From CAYZNE01 sp964461035 (lineage in GTDB: Archaea; Nanobdellota; Nanobdellia; Woesearchaeales; CAYZNE01), in assembly GCA_964461035.1 (NCBI GenBank), contig CAYWRI010000017.1:1-31216 (forward strand): 31,216 bases of DNA, read 5' to 3'. The notes beneath the pieces were generated by a model that did not search any database, had not been told where the DNA came from, and saw nothing but the letters and a program-made list of their open reading frames with translations. Shown here one piece after another: positions 1 to 7,410 of this stretch. Positions within the stretch are counted from its first letter, which is position 1. The number at the start of each line of letters is the position of its first letter. The position numbers were made by a program, and so were the translations under genes.

Positions 1-2149
1 TTATTATTATTTCATCAGAATCCTGAGAAACATTAAATGTTAAATTAATTTCTTCCGATAATGTTTCATTAACTTCTACAAGTTCTATTTGTTCAGAAGA
101 ATCATCACCTTTATCTTTGTTCTTTTTATCTTCCTTAACCTTCTTATCTTTTTTATCTTTCTCTTCTTTCTCTTCCTTAACCTTCTTATCTTTATCTTCT
201 TTCTCTTCTTTCTCTTTTTTTATTTTTTTAAGTTTGTCTTCAGTTTGTTGCTGTTTTTCTTTAAAATCTTTTTTTGCGTCTTTGTTTGTTGTAGTTATTT
301 CAAGAGCTCTTAATGAATTATTTAATTTTTGTAATGCATTTTCTTGTGTTGTAGCTGTTAATTCTGTAATGTTTGTAGTTGTTGTTTCGGTTAGAGGTAT
401 TTGTTCTTCTATTTTTTGTGTTGATACATTTTTGATAAATGTGATATTTAAATTAAACATTTGTGAAGGAATTACAGTATTAATTATTAGATTATCTTTA
501 ATCAAGGATTTATTTCCATTTATCTTAATTGTTTTAGTCCAATTAACAGGCTCAAGAACTCTAATCTGAGTTTTTTCAGTTGTTTCTGTCAAAGAAAGTT
601 TTGCAGACACATTTGTTAAACTAGAAACATTATCAACAACATTTATCCAAAAAGTATTAGATGTTATTATAGCTTCAGAATCAGAAGCATAAACATAAAA
701 CTCATATAAACCGACTTTAGTGGGAGTTAAAAACAAATTATTCTCAGAAAACCCCATACCTAATTCTGAAACTTCTTTAGAATCAAAAAACAAAACATTA
801 TTATCATCTTGAAAATAATCTAACAAAGAATAATTAATAGATTCATTAACAACAACACTAACATTACTAAAATTCCTTATTTGTTCTGGAGCAGAATTAT
901 CTGTTGTTGTAGAATAATAGATTTTGTCTAATTCTACAATAGCATTATCAACTAAAATGATTATGTTAGAAACATTAACTTTATCTAGTAAACAAGTGTC
1001 TTTACATTCATAAGTTATTTGCAAACTACGTGTTAACGAAATATTACTACTTTGATTAAAACTCTGATTTATGCTTTGATTAAGTGTTTGATTAAGTGTT
1101 TGATTAAATGATAAATTTATAGAATCATTTACTGATTGATTAAAAGAAATATTAATATCTATTGAAATATTTAATGATTCATTGATTGTTTGATTTATTG
1201 ATGTATTGTAAGATGTATTTATTAAAGGTAAAGTTGTATTTATATTAATTGAAGTGTTTACATCTGAAAGATTTAGTTCACTTAAATTTGTATTTGAATT
1301 ATTTGTCTCATTTAGTGAAAGATTTATTTCAAGAATTATAATCTCTTGAGATTCATTAATTGAAATGTTTAATGATTCATTATCTGATTGATTTATACTT
1401 GAGTTTATTGTACTATTTATTAAATTGTTATCTTGAGAAGTATTCTGTGATTCGTTTATAGATACATTAAAAAAAGAATTATTTATATATTCAGTAACAG
1501 AATCATTAATAGAAACATTTTCAGGAATGTTAATAGGTTCATTATCTGTTTCATTATCTGTTTCATTATTTATTACAAACCCCGTTATAAGACTGGTTAT
1601 GCCTTTCTTTGAATCAGGCAATAAATTATAGATTAAAGTATTATCAAGAAGAATGTAATTTCCCCGCGTGGTTTGTGCAATAATTGTTATGTTTGAAGAA
1701 TTAGTAAAATCTGTGATAATTGCATCAAGTTTCATAGAAATGACATTAGACAGATTAACAGAAAAATTAGAATTAGTATAAAAAGTCAAATTAACATCAA
1801 AACTATATTGATTATTATCCTGATAAGTAAATAATCCTGTTATTGAATTAAAATTAAATAATATTAATAATGAAAAAGTAACAATCAACAGAAAAACCAT
1901 AATTATGGATGGTGAATGTTTTTTTTGTTTACCAAGTTTTTGAGTTTTGTGTTTCAAATTAGAAATTCTATTATTCAAGAAAAGTAATTTTTTAGTATAT
2001 ATGTCAGGACGAGACATTATTGCTTTGTATTTTTCATATTCTTCAATATCTATTTCAGAATCCTTAAATTTTTCATGAAGAATCGATGTAGAACTAGATA
2101 AGAGCTCTCTCTCTTTTTCTAATAATTTTAACTCACCAACATATTTCAA
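1..2149 (-). CDS. Membrane-anchored, sequon-rich surface protein (3' end beyond window)
   Basis: Open frame of 716 codons running off the left edge. I choose the TTG at 2149: GGTGA lies 8 nt upstream (2158-2162), the frame is closed by TAA at 2153-2155, and residues 1-60 already look like protein (charged, helical). The first in-frame ATG, at 2017, would discard 44 such residues. Order: cytoplasmic helical segment (about 1-60), basic stretch, one membrane helix (about 79-98) followed by ITGLFTY, then an extracellular part. That part has a stalk (about 209-374) packed with N-X-S/T sequons, many in a four-residue rhythm such as FNQTLNQTLNQSINQS, then an Ig/cadherin-like domain (about 425-503, LLDYF motif), and a Lys/Glu repeat tail (about 638-678, KEEKEEKDKK type). 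The membrane helix without a cleavage site suggests a type II anchored protein. Probable role is a cell-surface or attachment stalk; no enzyme motif is visible. The C-terminus is missing. Confidence 0.78.
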   Translation of the reverse strand, partial: MKYVGELKLLEKERELLSSSTSILHEKFKDSEIDIEEYEKYKAIMSRPDIYTKKLLFLNNRISNLKHKTQKLGKQKKHSPSIIMVFLLIVTFSLLILFNFNSITGLFTYQDNNQYSFDVNLTFYTNSNFSVNLSNVISMKLDAIITDFTNSSNITIIAQTTRGNYILLDNTLIYNLLPDSKKGITSLITGFVINNETDNETDNEPINIPENVSINDSVTEYINNSFFNVSINESQNTSQDNNLINSTINSSINQSDNESLNISINESQEIIILEINLSLNETNNSNTNLSELNLSDVNTSININTTLPLINTSYNTSINQTINESLNISIDINISFNQSVNDSINLSFNQTLNQTLNQSINQSFNQSSNISLTRSLQITYECKDTCLLDKVNVSNIIILVDNAIVELDKIYYSTTTDNSAPEQIRNFSNVSVVVNESINYSLLDYFQDDNNVLFFDSKEVSELGMGFSENNLFLTPTKVGLYEFYVYASDSEAIITSNTFWINVVDNVSSLTNVSAKLSLTETTEKTQIRVLEPVNWTKTIKINGNKSLIKDNLIINTVIPSQMFNLNITFIKNVSTQKIEEQIPLTETTTTNITELTATTQENALQKLNNSLRALEITTTNKDAKKDFKEKQQQTEDKLKKIKKEKEEKEDKDKKVKEEKEEKDKKDKKVKEDKKNKDKGDDSSEQIELVEVNETLSEEINLTFNVSQDSDEIII

Positions 2150-2152
2150 AGT

Positions 2153-2194
2153 TTAACTCACCCAACACCCAAAAAGCAAAGAGAAGAAAAACAT
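2153..2194 (-). other. Short upstream ORF in frame with the surface protein
   Basis: ATG at 2194 opens a 13-codon frame (MFFFSLLFGCWVS) closed by TAA at 2153-2155. It is in the same frame as the downstream gene, whose TTG follows 3 nt after that stop. It lies within the predicted leader RNA and could be a leader peptide, the remnant of a longer N-terminus cut by a stop, or chance. No ribosome-binding site is evident for it. Confidence 0.25.
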
Positions 2195-2229
2195 AGCTAA
2201 CGCTAAGTTGTTTTAATCCTTTTTAGAAT

Positions 2230-2256
2230 TACTTACAATGTCAGTATTTATAAATC
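2230..2256 (-). promoter_or_regulatory. TATA box and 17-bp palindromic operator of the left-edge surface protein
   Basis: On the minus strand a TATA box (TTTATAAA, about 2249-2256) is followed directly by TACTGACATTGTAAGTA (2230-2246). This is the 17-bp palindrome found perfectly twice at 23483-23544, here with one mismatch. A TATA centre near 2252 predicts a transcript start near 2226, just past the palindrome, so a bound protein would sit between TATA box and start site, the usual position for archaeal repression. The leader to the TTG would be about 77 nt. Confidence 0.5.
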
Positions 2257-2388
2257 TTTGTATATAAGATAAATTTTATATATTATCTTAGAATTTTAAA
2301 TATTATAAATTCAAACATATATAAATGTTTTTGTTTTTAGATATAATATTTTACCTTGTAACAGAATTTATTAACGGTTTCAAGAACA

Positions 2389-2815
2389 TTATACTATATA
2401 TATATTTAAAAATAATCTGATTTGAAGAGAAGAAAATTCTAACCATTTTCCTTTAATTTCGTTTGCAAGATCTGGTAAAAAACGTCCGCGCTCAATTTAG
2501 ACTAAATTATCCTCTTCTCCAAAATATTTTTGTTTTACACCATAATTTAGCGCCAACATGTAAAATAATTTTTAGGGATTAGAATTTATCATCTTACTAA
2601 TTTTTTCATAATTTTCTTCATAATCTGTTGGAAAATGAAAAAGCAAAATATTAAAATTATTAAGTGATATTTTTTCTAAAAGTTTGAAAAAAATTTCACA
2701 ATAAAAAGACTTTTTTAACACCAAATATTAATTTATATTACTTTTGAAAATCAAACACATCAGAATAATCAATACTCACATAATATCTATTTTTATAAGA
2801 AGATGTATAATGCAA
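2389..2815 (-). pseudogene. Decayed protein gene of unknown family
   Basis: Translation on the minus strand gives long protein-like stretches broken by three in-frame TAA codons (2728-2730, 2572-2574, 2497-2499) and a frameshift near 2735. Pieces in order: YYVSIDYSDVFDFQK in the upstream frame; then LKKSFYCEIFFKLLEKIS, NILLFHFPTDYEENYEKI, FYMLALNYGVKQKYFGEED and IERGRFLPDLANEIKGKW in one frame, ending at TAA 2389-2391. The mixture of charged, aromatic and Pro/Gly residues is unlike the F/K/I/N-rich translations of real noncoding DNA here. I do not recognise the family. It could also be a gene with sequencing errors, but four separate lesions favour decay. Confidence 0.5.
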
Positions 2816-2898
2816 ATATTAAAGTGAAATAATAAAAAGAATTCAAAGAAATAAGATCAAAAATTAAAAAAGTCCAGAAAAGAGAGTGAAAAATAAAC

Positions 2899-2970
2899 AA
2901 ATAGTTTTCACAAAAAACAAAGTAAAATTACAATAATTAAACTAAACAAAAAGGATTGTGAAAACTATTT
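2899..2970. repeat. 15-bp perfect inverted repeat with 42-nt spacer
   Basis: AAATAGTTTTCACAA (2899-2913) is matched exactly by its reverse complement at 2956-2970. The stretch 2820-3130 contains no credible gene. The hairpin could belong to a small RNA, to a mobile-element end, or be a protein-binding site. A 12-bp direct repeat, ATGCAAATATTA, flanks the area at 2810-2821 and 3015-3026. No transposase is nearby. Confidence 0.6.
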
Positions 2971-3126
2971 AACAATAATATAAACATATTTGAAAGAAAT
3001 TCAACAATTTTAACATGCAAATATTATATTAGAATAAAAATTGCAAAAAGTCTAAATTTTTTAATAAAACGAGAATTTGGAAGAATCCATTTTAAAAGAT
3101 CAGAATACACAACATATAAGAAAAGC

Positions 3127-3136
3127 TTTTTAAATA
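3127..3136 (+). promoter_or_regulatory. TATA box for the tandem-HTH gene
   Basis: TTTTTAAATA is centred near 3131, about 26-28 nt before the TTG at 3160. Transcription should therefore start at or next to the start codon, giving a leaderless message. No Shine-Dalgarno sequence is present. Confidence 0.5.
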
Positions 3137-3159
3137 AGTATACTTACATAATATCTAAA

Positions 3160-3657
3160 TTGCAATTTGAAGTTAATTCGCTTAAAAAGATAGAAAAACA
3201 GATATTTCTATTACAAGAAAAACAAAATCTGAGTTTTGAACAAGTTGTTTTTATATTAAAAAAAAGGAATGAATCTTTGAAACAGGAAAGTGTTCCACTT
3301 TCAATATTTCAAAATCAAAAACTATCTTCTTTAGAAACAATAACAAAGTATCTAAAAGAAAATAAAAAATTAAATTACAAACAAATAGCAAACTCATTAA
3401 ACAGAAACTATGGTTCAATAGCAGTAACATATAGAACTGCTAAAAAAAAGTTTTCTGTAGAACTTAAAACAACTGGTAAAAAAAGTATACCTTTAGATAT
3501 TTTTTCTGATAAAAAATTAAGTGTTCTAGAAAATATTGTTTTCTATCTAAAAAATAAATATCACATGAAGTATTCAGAAATAGCTGATGTATTATGTAAA
3601 AATCAAAGAACAATTTGGACTGTTCATAAAAGAGCTGAAAACAAACAAACAAAATGA
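3160..3657 (+). CDS. Tandem helix-turn-helix DNA-binding protein
   Basis: A 165-aa soluble basic protein beginning at TTG; no ATG occurs in frame before residue 136. Two copies of a 54-residue unit fill residues 45-98 and 109-162, each with the pattern S-[VI]-P-L-x-I-F then KLSxLExI, YLK, [LM]xYxxIAxxL and a recognition-like helix ending [TK]xKKK or AENK. The centre resembles sigma-70 region 4/LuxR-type HTH folds, and I recall similar repeats in DPANN genomes. Residues 24-38 may be a partial third unit. Two HTHs in one chain suggest recognition of a two-part site. The promoter carries TACTTACA, half of a palindrome repeated in the window, so self-regulation is possible. Function is inferred as transcriptional regulator. 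It stands alone, in the same direction as the two-component genes downstream. Confidence 0.75.
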   Translation: MQFEVNSLKKIEKQIFLLQEKQNLSFEQVVFILKKRNESLKQESVPLSIFQNQKLSSLETITKYLKENKKLNYKQIANSLNRNYGSIAVTYRTAKKKFSVELKTTGKKSIPLDIFSDKKLSVLENIVFYLKNKYHMKYSEIADVLCKNQRTIWTVHKRAENKQTK

Positions 3658-3828
3658 AGCACACAAAAACAGAATTTTTTATTGAAATCACATCAAAACA
3701 GCACAATTGAGCACATATTTTAATCAGCTCGCCCTAAGTACAACACACTAATTATTAATGTCCACAACTAAATTCTAAATAACTTTTTAAAGAGCTTTTA
3801 TCATACATAATATAATGCGGTCGATAAT

Positions 3829-4728
3829 ATGATAAATACAAATAATGTTAGTAATGCTAATACGAATTTAGAAAAAGAGAATGAAATTTTAAAAAACAAA
3901 ATTGAAGCATTAATTAAAGATAAAGAAAGAACTTCTAAAATTATGGGTAAGCTGAATACTGCTCTTGAAAAACAAAAACATCTTGATAAAATGAAAACAG
4001 AGTTTTTATCTGTCACATCTCATGAACTTAAAACGCCTTTAACTCCCATCAAAGCTCAACTTGAAATGATTGAAGTAGGAATGTTAGGTAAAATTAACGA
4101 AAAGCAAAAGAAAGGCATTGCGATGATTTTAAGAAATGTTATTATACTTAATGATTTAATAGGAGACATACTGGATATTTCTAAGCTTGAATCTAATAAC
4201 ATGAAATTTAGTATGGTAAAAACAGATATTAATTCTACAATTAAAGATGTCGTTGAAATGATGAAACCCAATACTAAAAAAAAAGAAATGAATTTAGAAT
4301 TTCATTCAGATAAGGAACATTTACTTGTTGAACATGATCCAAGAAGACTTTCACAGGTTATTGTTAATGTAATAAGCAATGCAATTAAATTTACTGATAA
4401 AAAAGGCAGCATACTTGTCCAAGTTTCGCATAATGTGCCCGGAGTAACTATTAAAATTTCAGACAATGGAATTGGAATACCTGAAAATGCGCTGGAAAGA
4501 ATATTTGCGCCTTTTGAACAAGTTGATTCTAGCCGTTCTAGAAACTTTGAAGGTACGGGCTTAGGACTTGCAATTTGCAAAGGAATTATTTTAAGACATG
4601 ATGGAAATATTTGCGCACAAAGTGAAGAAGGAAAAGGGGCCATATTTATTATTAATTTACCTTATAATCAAACCAACAAAAGAAAAGAAGATGAAATGGA
4701 TATCTTTTTTTCTGAACCAAATAATTAA
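3829..4728 (+). CDS. Soluble sensor histidine kinase
   Basis: A 299-aa kinase that autophosphorylates on histidine and passes phosphate to a receiver aspartate. Residues 1-55 form a coiled coil without membrane helix or recognisable PAS/GAF sensor. HisKA covers about 53-125 with the phospho-acceptor H65 in SVTSHELKTPL. HATPase_c covers about 160-278: N box NVISNAIKFT (180-189), G1 DNGIGIP (212-218), F box FAPFEQ (226-231), G2 GTGLGLAI (242-249). All catalytic motifs are intact. The cognate receiver gene starts 15 nt after the stop, so the two form an operon. The signal is unknown; the coiled coil may dock on a partner. A TATA-like CTTTTATC lies about 26 nt before the ATG. Such systems are infrequent in small archaea and were probably acquired from bacteria or from other archaea. 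Confidence 0.93.
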   Translation: MINTNNVSNANTNLEKENEILKNKIEALIKDKERTSKIMGKLNTALEKQKHLDKMKTEFLSVTSHELKTPLTPIKAQLEMIEVGMLGKINEKQKKGIAMILRNVIILNDLIGDILDISKLESNNMKFSMVKTDINSTIKDVVEMMKPNTKKKEMNLEFHSDKEHLLVEHDPRRLSQVIVNVISNAIKFTDKKGSILVQVSHNVPGVTIKISDNGIGIPENALERIFAPFEQVDSSRSRNFEGTGLGLAICKGIILRHDGNICAQSEEGKGAIFIINLPYNQTNKRKEDEMDIFFSEPNN

Positions 4729-4730
4729 AA

Positions 4731-4735
4731 GGAGG
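4731..4735 (+). promoter_or_regulatory. Strong Shine-Dalgarno of the response regulator
   Basis: GGAGG lies 8 nt before the ATG at 4744. It is the best ribosome-binding site in the window, at a gene that sits second in an operon. Confidence 0.85.
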
Positions 4736-4743
4736 AATCAATT

Positions 4744-5115
4744 ATGGCAAAAATTATGATAGTTGATGACCACGAAGATATTGTGGACACACTTAGAACT
4801 ATTGCGAAAAGATTAGACCATGAAGTGTCTACAGCTTTAAACGGAAAAGAATTTTTAGAAAAAATAAGTTCTGTAGAACCTGAACTCATATTATTAGATG
4901 TTATGATGCCTGGATTAACAACAAAAGAAATATTATCAAAAATTACAGAAAAAGGATTTGGTAATATCCCTGTTTTTCTAATAACTGTCGTTAAATTTTC
5001 AGAAGAAGAAAAAAGTGAGCTACAAAATAATTTTAAAATTGTAGAATTTGTTCAGAAACCGTTCGGAGTACTAGATTTAATAACTAAATTAAAAAAACAT
5101 CTTAATCAAATATAA
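4744..5115 (+). CDS. Single-domain response regulator
   Basis: A 123-aa receiver domain with nothing appended. The acidic pocket is D8/D9, the phospho-acceptor is D52 in LLDVMMPG, the switch threonine is T81 in FLIT, and the conserved lysine is K105 in QKPFG. All residues needed for phosphorylation are present. It follows the histidine kinase by 15 nt with its own strong GGAGG site, so it is the likely partner. Lacking an output domain, it must act by protein contact, as CheY or Spo0F-type proteins do. It may also relay to the second receiver protein encoded at 6587-6982. Confidence 0.93.
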   Translation: MAKIMIVDDHEDIVDTLRTIAKRLDHEVSTALNGKEFLEKISSVEPELILLDVMMPGLTTKEILSKITEKGFGNIPVFLITVVKFSEEEKSELQNNFKIVEFVQKPFGVLDLITKLKKHLNQI

Positions 5116-5743
5116 AATGGTAATATAATAAATATACTTGCACCGATATCACCCGAAGTTTACTCATCCAAAAATTCGCACACAATAAAGGAAATTGATG
5201 AAACGGGTAATAAAATTTATGTGTTTCATCATTGATTCAAAACCGCAAGATTGTGTTTTTCTTGATAGTGCAAATGATACAANNNNNNNNNNNNNNNNNN
5301 NNNNNNNNNNNNNNNNNNNNNNNNNNNNNNNNNNNNNNNNNNNNNNNNNNNNNNNNNNNNNNNNNNNNNNNNNNNNNNNNNNATCATTGATTCAAAACCG
5401 CAAGATTGTGTTTTTCTTGATAGTGCAAATGATACAAAAAAATGTATTCTACCATAATAACTGGTTAAGGAAAAAATATAAATTCGGTATTTTTTGATTA
5501 ATTATCTTCTTTAACAACTTACAAAAATGCAAATCAAGTTCTAAATTAACAACATTCAGAGTTCACTTTCATTGTTAAAATGTGTCACAATACTTATTTA
5601 CTTAAAGACACCCTAAGATTCTGTGCTAATTCAACACACGTCTATGAAAGCTGATAGAAAAATAGAATTAAGTTGATTATTTAATTCTTTTTTTGAATTA
5701 GCTATTTAGAAAAATTCTTAAATTAAAGTATTAATATAAAATC
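5116..5743. other. Intergenic stretch with scaffold gap; possible small RNA on the left side
   Basis: No credible gene. A TATA-like ATAATAAATATAC (about 5127-5139) predicts a plus-strand start near 5159. Downstream, TGATGAAAC (5196-5204) pairs with GTTTCATCA (5223-5231), a 9-bp stem with an 18-nt loop, just before the assembly gap. The only longer frame through the gap consists partly of unknown bases and loses its frame if the gap is closed. At 5546-5552/5572-5578 there is a 7-bp inverted repeat TTAACAA/TTGTTAA. Close to the next gene, TAATTC and GAATTA form a short hairpin. A TATA-like TTAAATTA (5718-5725) lies 19-26 nt before the transporter ATG. Confidence 0.4.
5228..5437 (+). repeat. Identical 55-bp sequences flanking a 100-N gap
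   Basis: Bases 5228-5282 and 5383-5437 are identical over 55 bp, and 5283-5382 is exactly 100 N, the conventional filler for a gap of unknown size. A 55-bp shared end equals a common assembler k-mer, so the two contigs probably overlap and the real sequence has one copy and no gap. A true tandem repeat is the alternative. Confidence 0.85.
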
Positions 5744-6583
5744 ATGTCAATAAAACTCAATCCTTATTTAGAAGTCATTCTTGCAGGAATTCTTTGGGGA
5801 ACTTCAGGCATCTTTATAAAAATATTAAATTTACCTCCAACCACAATTTCTTTTTTTAGACTTGCTATTCCTGCATTAATATTGAGAATTTATTTTTTAA
5901 TAAAAAAGAAAAAGCTAAAATATTCAAATAATAAATTAATGCTATTAGCGTCCTCATTAAATGCGATTCGAGTTTTCTTTTATTTTGTCGGTTTTACACT
6001 CACTTCTATAGGAAATGCAGTAATTATACTTTATACTTGGCCAATTTTTGCAACAATATTAAGTATTATTTTCTTAAAAGAACAAATTTCAAAGAAAAAT
6101 ATTCTTTTATTATCTACAGCATTTATAGGAATAATATTAATCTATTTAAATAAAGAAATAAGTTTTGCAAATAAAGATTTCTTAGGAATGTCATCCATGC
6201 TTTTATCTGCAATTATATATTCTTCAACCATCGTAATTTTCAAAAAGGAGTCTTTAACTCATTCAAAATTTGAAATTATTTTTTATCAAAATTTGACGGG
6301 AGCAATTTTATTTTTACCATTCATAATAATAAACCGACCAATACCAACACTTCCCAAAATTTCAATTGCCACAATTTATGCCATTCTAATAGGTTTAGTT
6401 GGTTATACCTTATTTTTCTCAGCATTAAAAAAAATAAAAACATTTACTGCATCAATGTTATCTTACACAGAAGTAATAAGTGGAATCATATTTGGAATTA
6501 TAATATTTAAAGAAATTTTAACTTTAAATATGATTATTGGAGGTATTCTAATTATTATGTCCACAACAATGATAAAGAAATAA
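5744..6583 (+). CDS. EamA/DMT-family membrane transporter
   Basis: A 279-aa integral membrane protein, the usual length for ten-helix drug/metabolite transporters. Two homologous five-helix halves are visible: the first begins at LAGILWGTSGIFIK (about 13-26), the second at about 150 (MSSMLLSAIIYSSTIVIFKK). The glycine-rich WGTSG motif after the first helix start and the TSIGNAVIILYTWPIF segment (about 87-102) are typical. Members export or import amino acids, nucleotides or other metabolites; the substrate cannot be told from sequence. ATG at 5744 has no Shine-Dalgarno, so the message is probably leaderless. Its stop lies 3 nt from the stop of the convergent receiver gene. Confidence 0.9.
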   Translation: MSIKLNPYLEVILAGILWGTSGIFIKILNLPPTTISFFRLAIPALILRIYFLIKKKKLKYSNNKLMLLASSLNAIRVFFYFVGFTLTSIGNAVIILYTWPIFATILSIIFLKEQISKKNILLLSTAFIGIILIYLNKEISFANKDFLGMSSMLLSAIIYSSTIVIFKKESLTHSKFEIIFYQNLTGAILFLPFIIINRPIPTLPKISIATIYAILIGLVGYTLFFSALKKIKTFTASMLSYTEVISGIIFGIIIFKEILTLNMIIGGILIIMSTTMIKK

Positions 6584-6586
6584 ACT

Positions 6587-6982
6587 TTAATGTTGTAAGA
6601 TTTGATCTGCATAATTAATAATATTTAGAATATCACCTTTTAAAAAAAAAGCCATGTGAGTATCTTTAGAAAACTTTTGCTTCAATTTTTGTAATTCCCT
6701 ATCATCTGAAGTGTAAAAAGCGATTGGAACTTCTGAATCAGACTTTCTAATCTGTTCTGCAAGATCATCTCCATTCTGACCAGGATACATATGATAATCT
6801 AAAACAACTAAATTTGGTTTAATTCCCTCATCTGAACCAAAGCATTTTTTTATTTTTTCAATTATTTTCTTTTTAGAAGATACACACGAAACATCATAGT
6901 GTTGTTTTAATGATTCAACCAACATCCATGCAGATAATAGGGTGTCATCTATAACCAATATATTCTGTTTATATTGTGGCAT
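6587..6982 (-). CDS. Orphan response regulator receiver protein
   Basis: A 131-aa protein consisting of one CheY-like receiver domain. D12/D13 form the acidic pocket (LVIDD), D62 in VVLDYHMYPGQNG is the likely phospho-acceptor, T91/S92 follow the fourth strand (AFYTSDD), and K115 in FFLKGD is the conserved lysine. The loop after D62 is longer than in standard CheY and GQNGDD replaces the usual MDG-type turn. There is no output domain and no adjacent kinase; the nearest is the histidine kinase at 3829. It is read after the 120-aa basic protein across a 24-nt gap, so the two are probably co-transcribed and may interact. No Shine-Dalgarno is seen. Confidence 0.88.
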   Translation of the reverse strand: MPQYKQNILVIDDTLLSAWMLVESLKQHYDVSCVSSKKKIIEKIKKCFGSDEGIKPNLVVLDYHMYPGQNGDDLAEQIRKSDSEVPIAFYTSDDRELQKLKQKFSKDTHMAFFLKGDILNIINYADQILQH

Positions 6983-7006
6983 AAATAATTAAAAGGGAGA
7001 AGAAGT

Positions 7007-7369
7007 TTATAATTCTTTTTGTTTTTTTCTTTTTTTATAAGGATTATATCTACTAGAAAATTGAAATTTGTGCTCAGTTAAATCATCCTTTAACGGGTTT
7101 GATGCATTTTTACTTTTTCGTTTTATTGTATCAATACTGACTTTTTTGAATTTTATTTTTTCATATTTTGCTCGATAATCATTTCTAAGTTTATTCGTGT
7201 GCTGAATAAAATCAGTTTCTAGTTTATCAATATCTTTTTTTATTTTTTTAAGATTTGGATTTTTGCCGTTTTCTAAATCTCTGTATTTATTTAATTTCAG
7301 AATATAGAATTCTGTACTCTTTTCTTTTTGTTCGTCAAACCAAACACCTAATTCTTTTTCAGTTAACAT
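7007..7369 (-). CDS. Small basic, charged protein of unknown function
   Basis: A 120-aa protein without signal peptide, membrane helix or cysteine. About half of its residues are charged. Residues 1-75 look helical (LTEKELGVWFDEQKEKSTEF onward), and the tail ends in YNPYKKRKKQKEL, strongly basic. I do not recognise a family. It is the first gene of a two-gene unit with the receiver protein downstream (24-nt gap), so it could be the docking partner or output of that regulator; this is inference from position. The ATG at 7369 lacks a Shine-Dalgarno and sits close to a TATA-like element (7379-7391) that may serve both directions. Confidence 0.7.
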   Translation of the reverse strand: MLTEKELGVWFDEQKEKSTEFYILKLNKYRDLENGKNPNLKKIKKDIDKLETDFIQHTNKLRNDYRAKYEKIKFKKVSIDTIKRKSKNASNPLKDDLTEHKFQFSSRYNPYKKRKKQKEL

Positions 7370-7378
7370 TTTATTTTA

Positions 7379-7391
7379 ATTTATAAAAATT
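7379..7391. promoter_or_regulatory. Near-symmetric TATA element between the basic protein and a candidate RNA
   Basis: AATTTATAAAAATT reads as a TATA box on both strands. On the plus strand its centre near 7385 predicts a start near 7411, which is where the first hairpin of the candidate RNA begins. On the minus strand it lies just before the ATG at 7369. Confidence 0.4.
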
Positions 7392-7410
7392 ATCAAATAA
7401 ACACAAAAAT

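Larger units (their letters stand above)
2773..3157 (+). repeat. 17-bp direct repeat before the tandem-HTH gene
   Basis: TACTCACATAATATCTA (2773-2789) and TACTTACATAATATCTA (3141-3157) differ at one base. The second copy sits between the TATA box and start codon of the HTH gene and begins with TACTTACA, one half of the palindrome seen at 2230, 23483 and 23528. Confidence 0.45.

Noticed and set aside
89..569. Two plus-strand frames rich in F/L/S
   Set aside because: They lie opposite the Lys/Glu and beta-domain part of the minus-strand surface protein and have the composition expected of its complement.
1020..1200. CRISPR or intergenic satellite (gattaagtgttt steps)
   Set aside because: The 12-bp steps encode the N-Q-S/T tetrapeptides of an open frame.
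5190..5300. C/D-box guide RNA (TTGATGA present)
   Set aside because: No D-box CTGA at suitable distance and no C'/D' pair.
5195..5497. 100-aa plus-strand frame
   Set aside because: A third of it is unknown bases from the gap; if the duplicated 55 bp are merged it stops after 34 codons.
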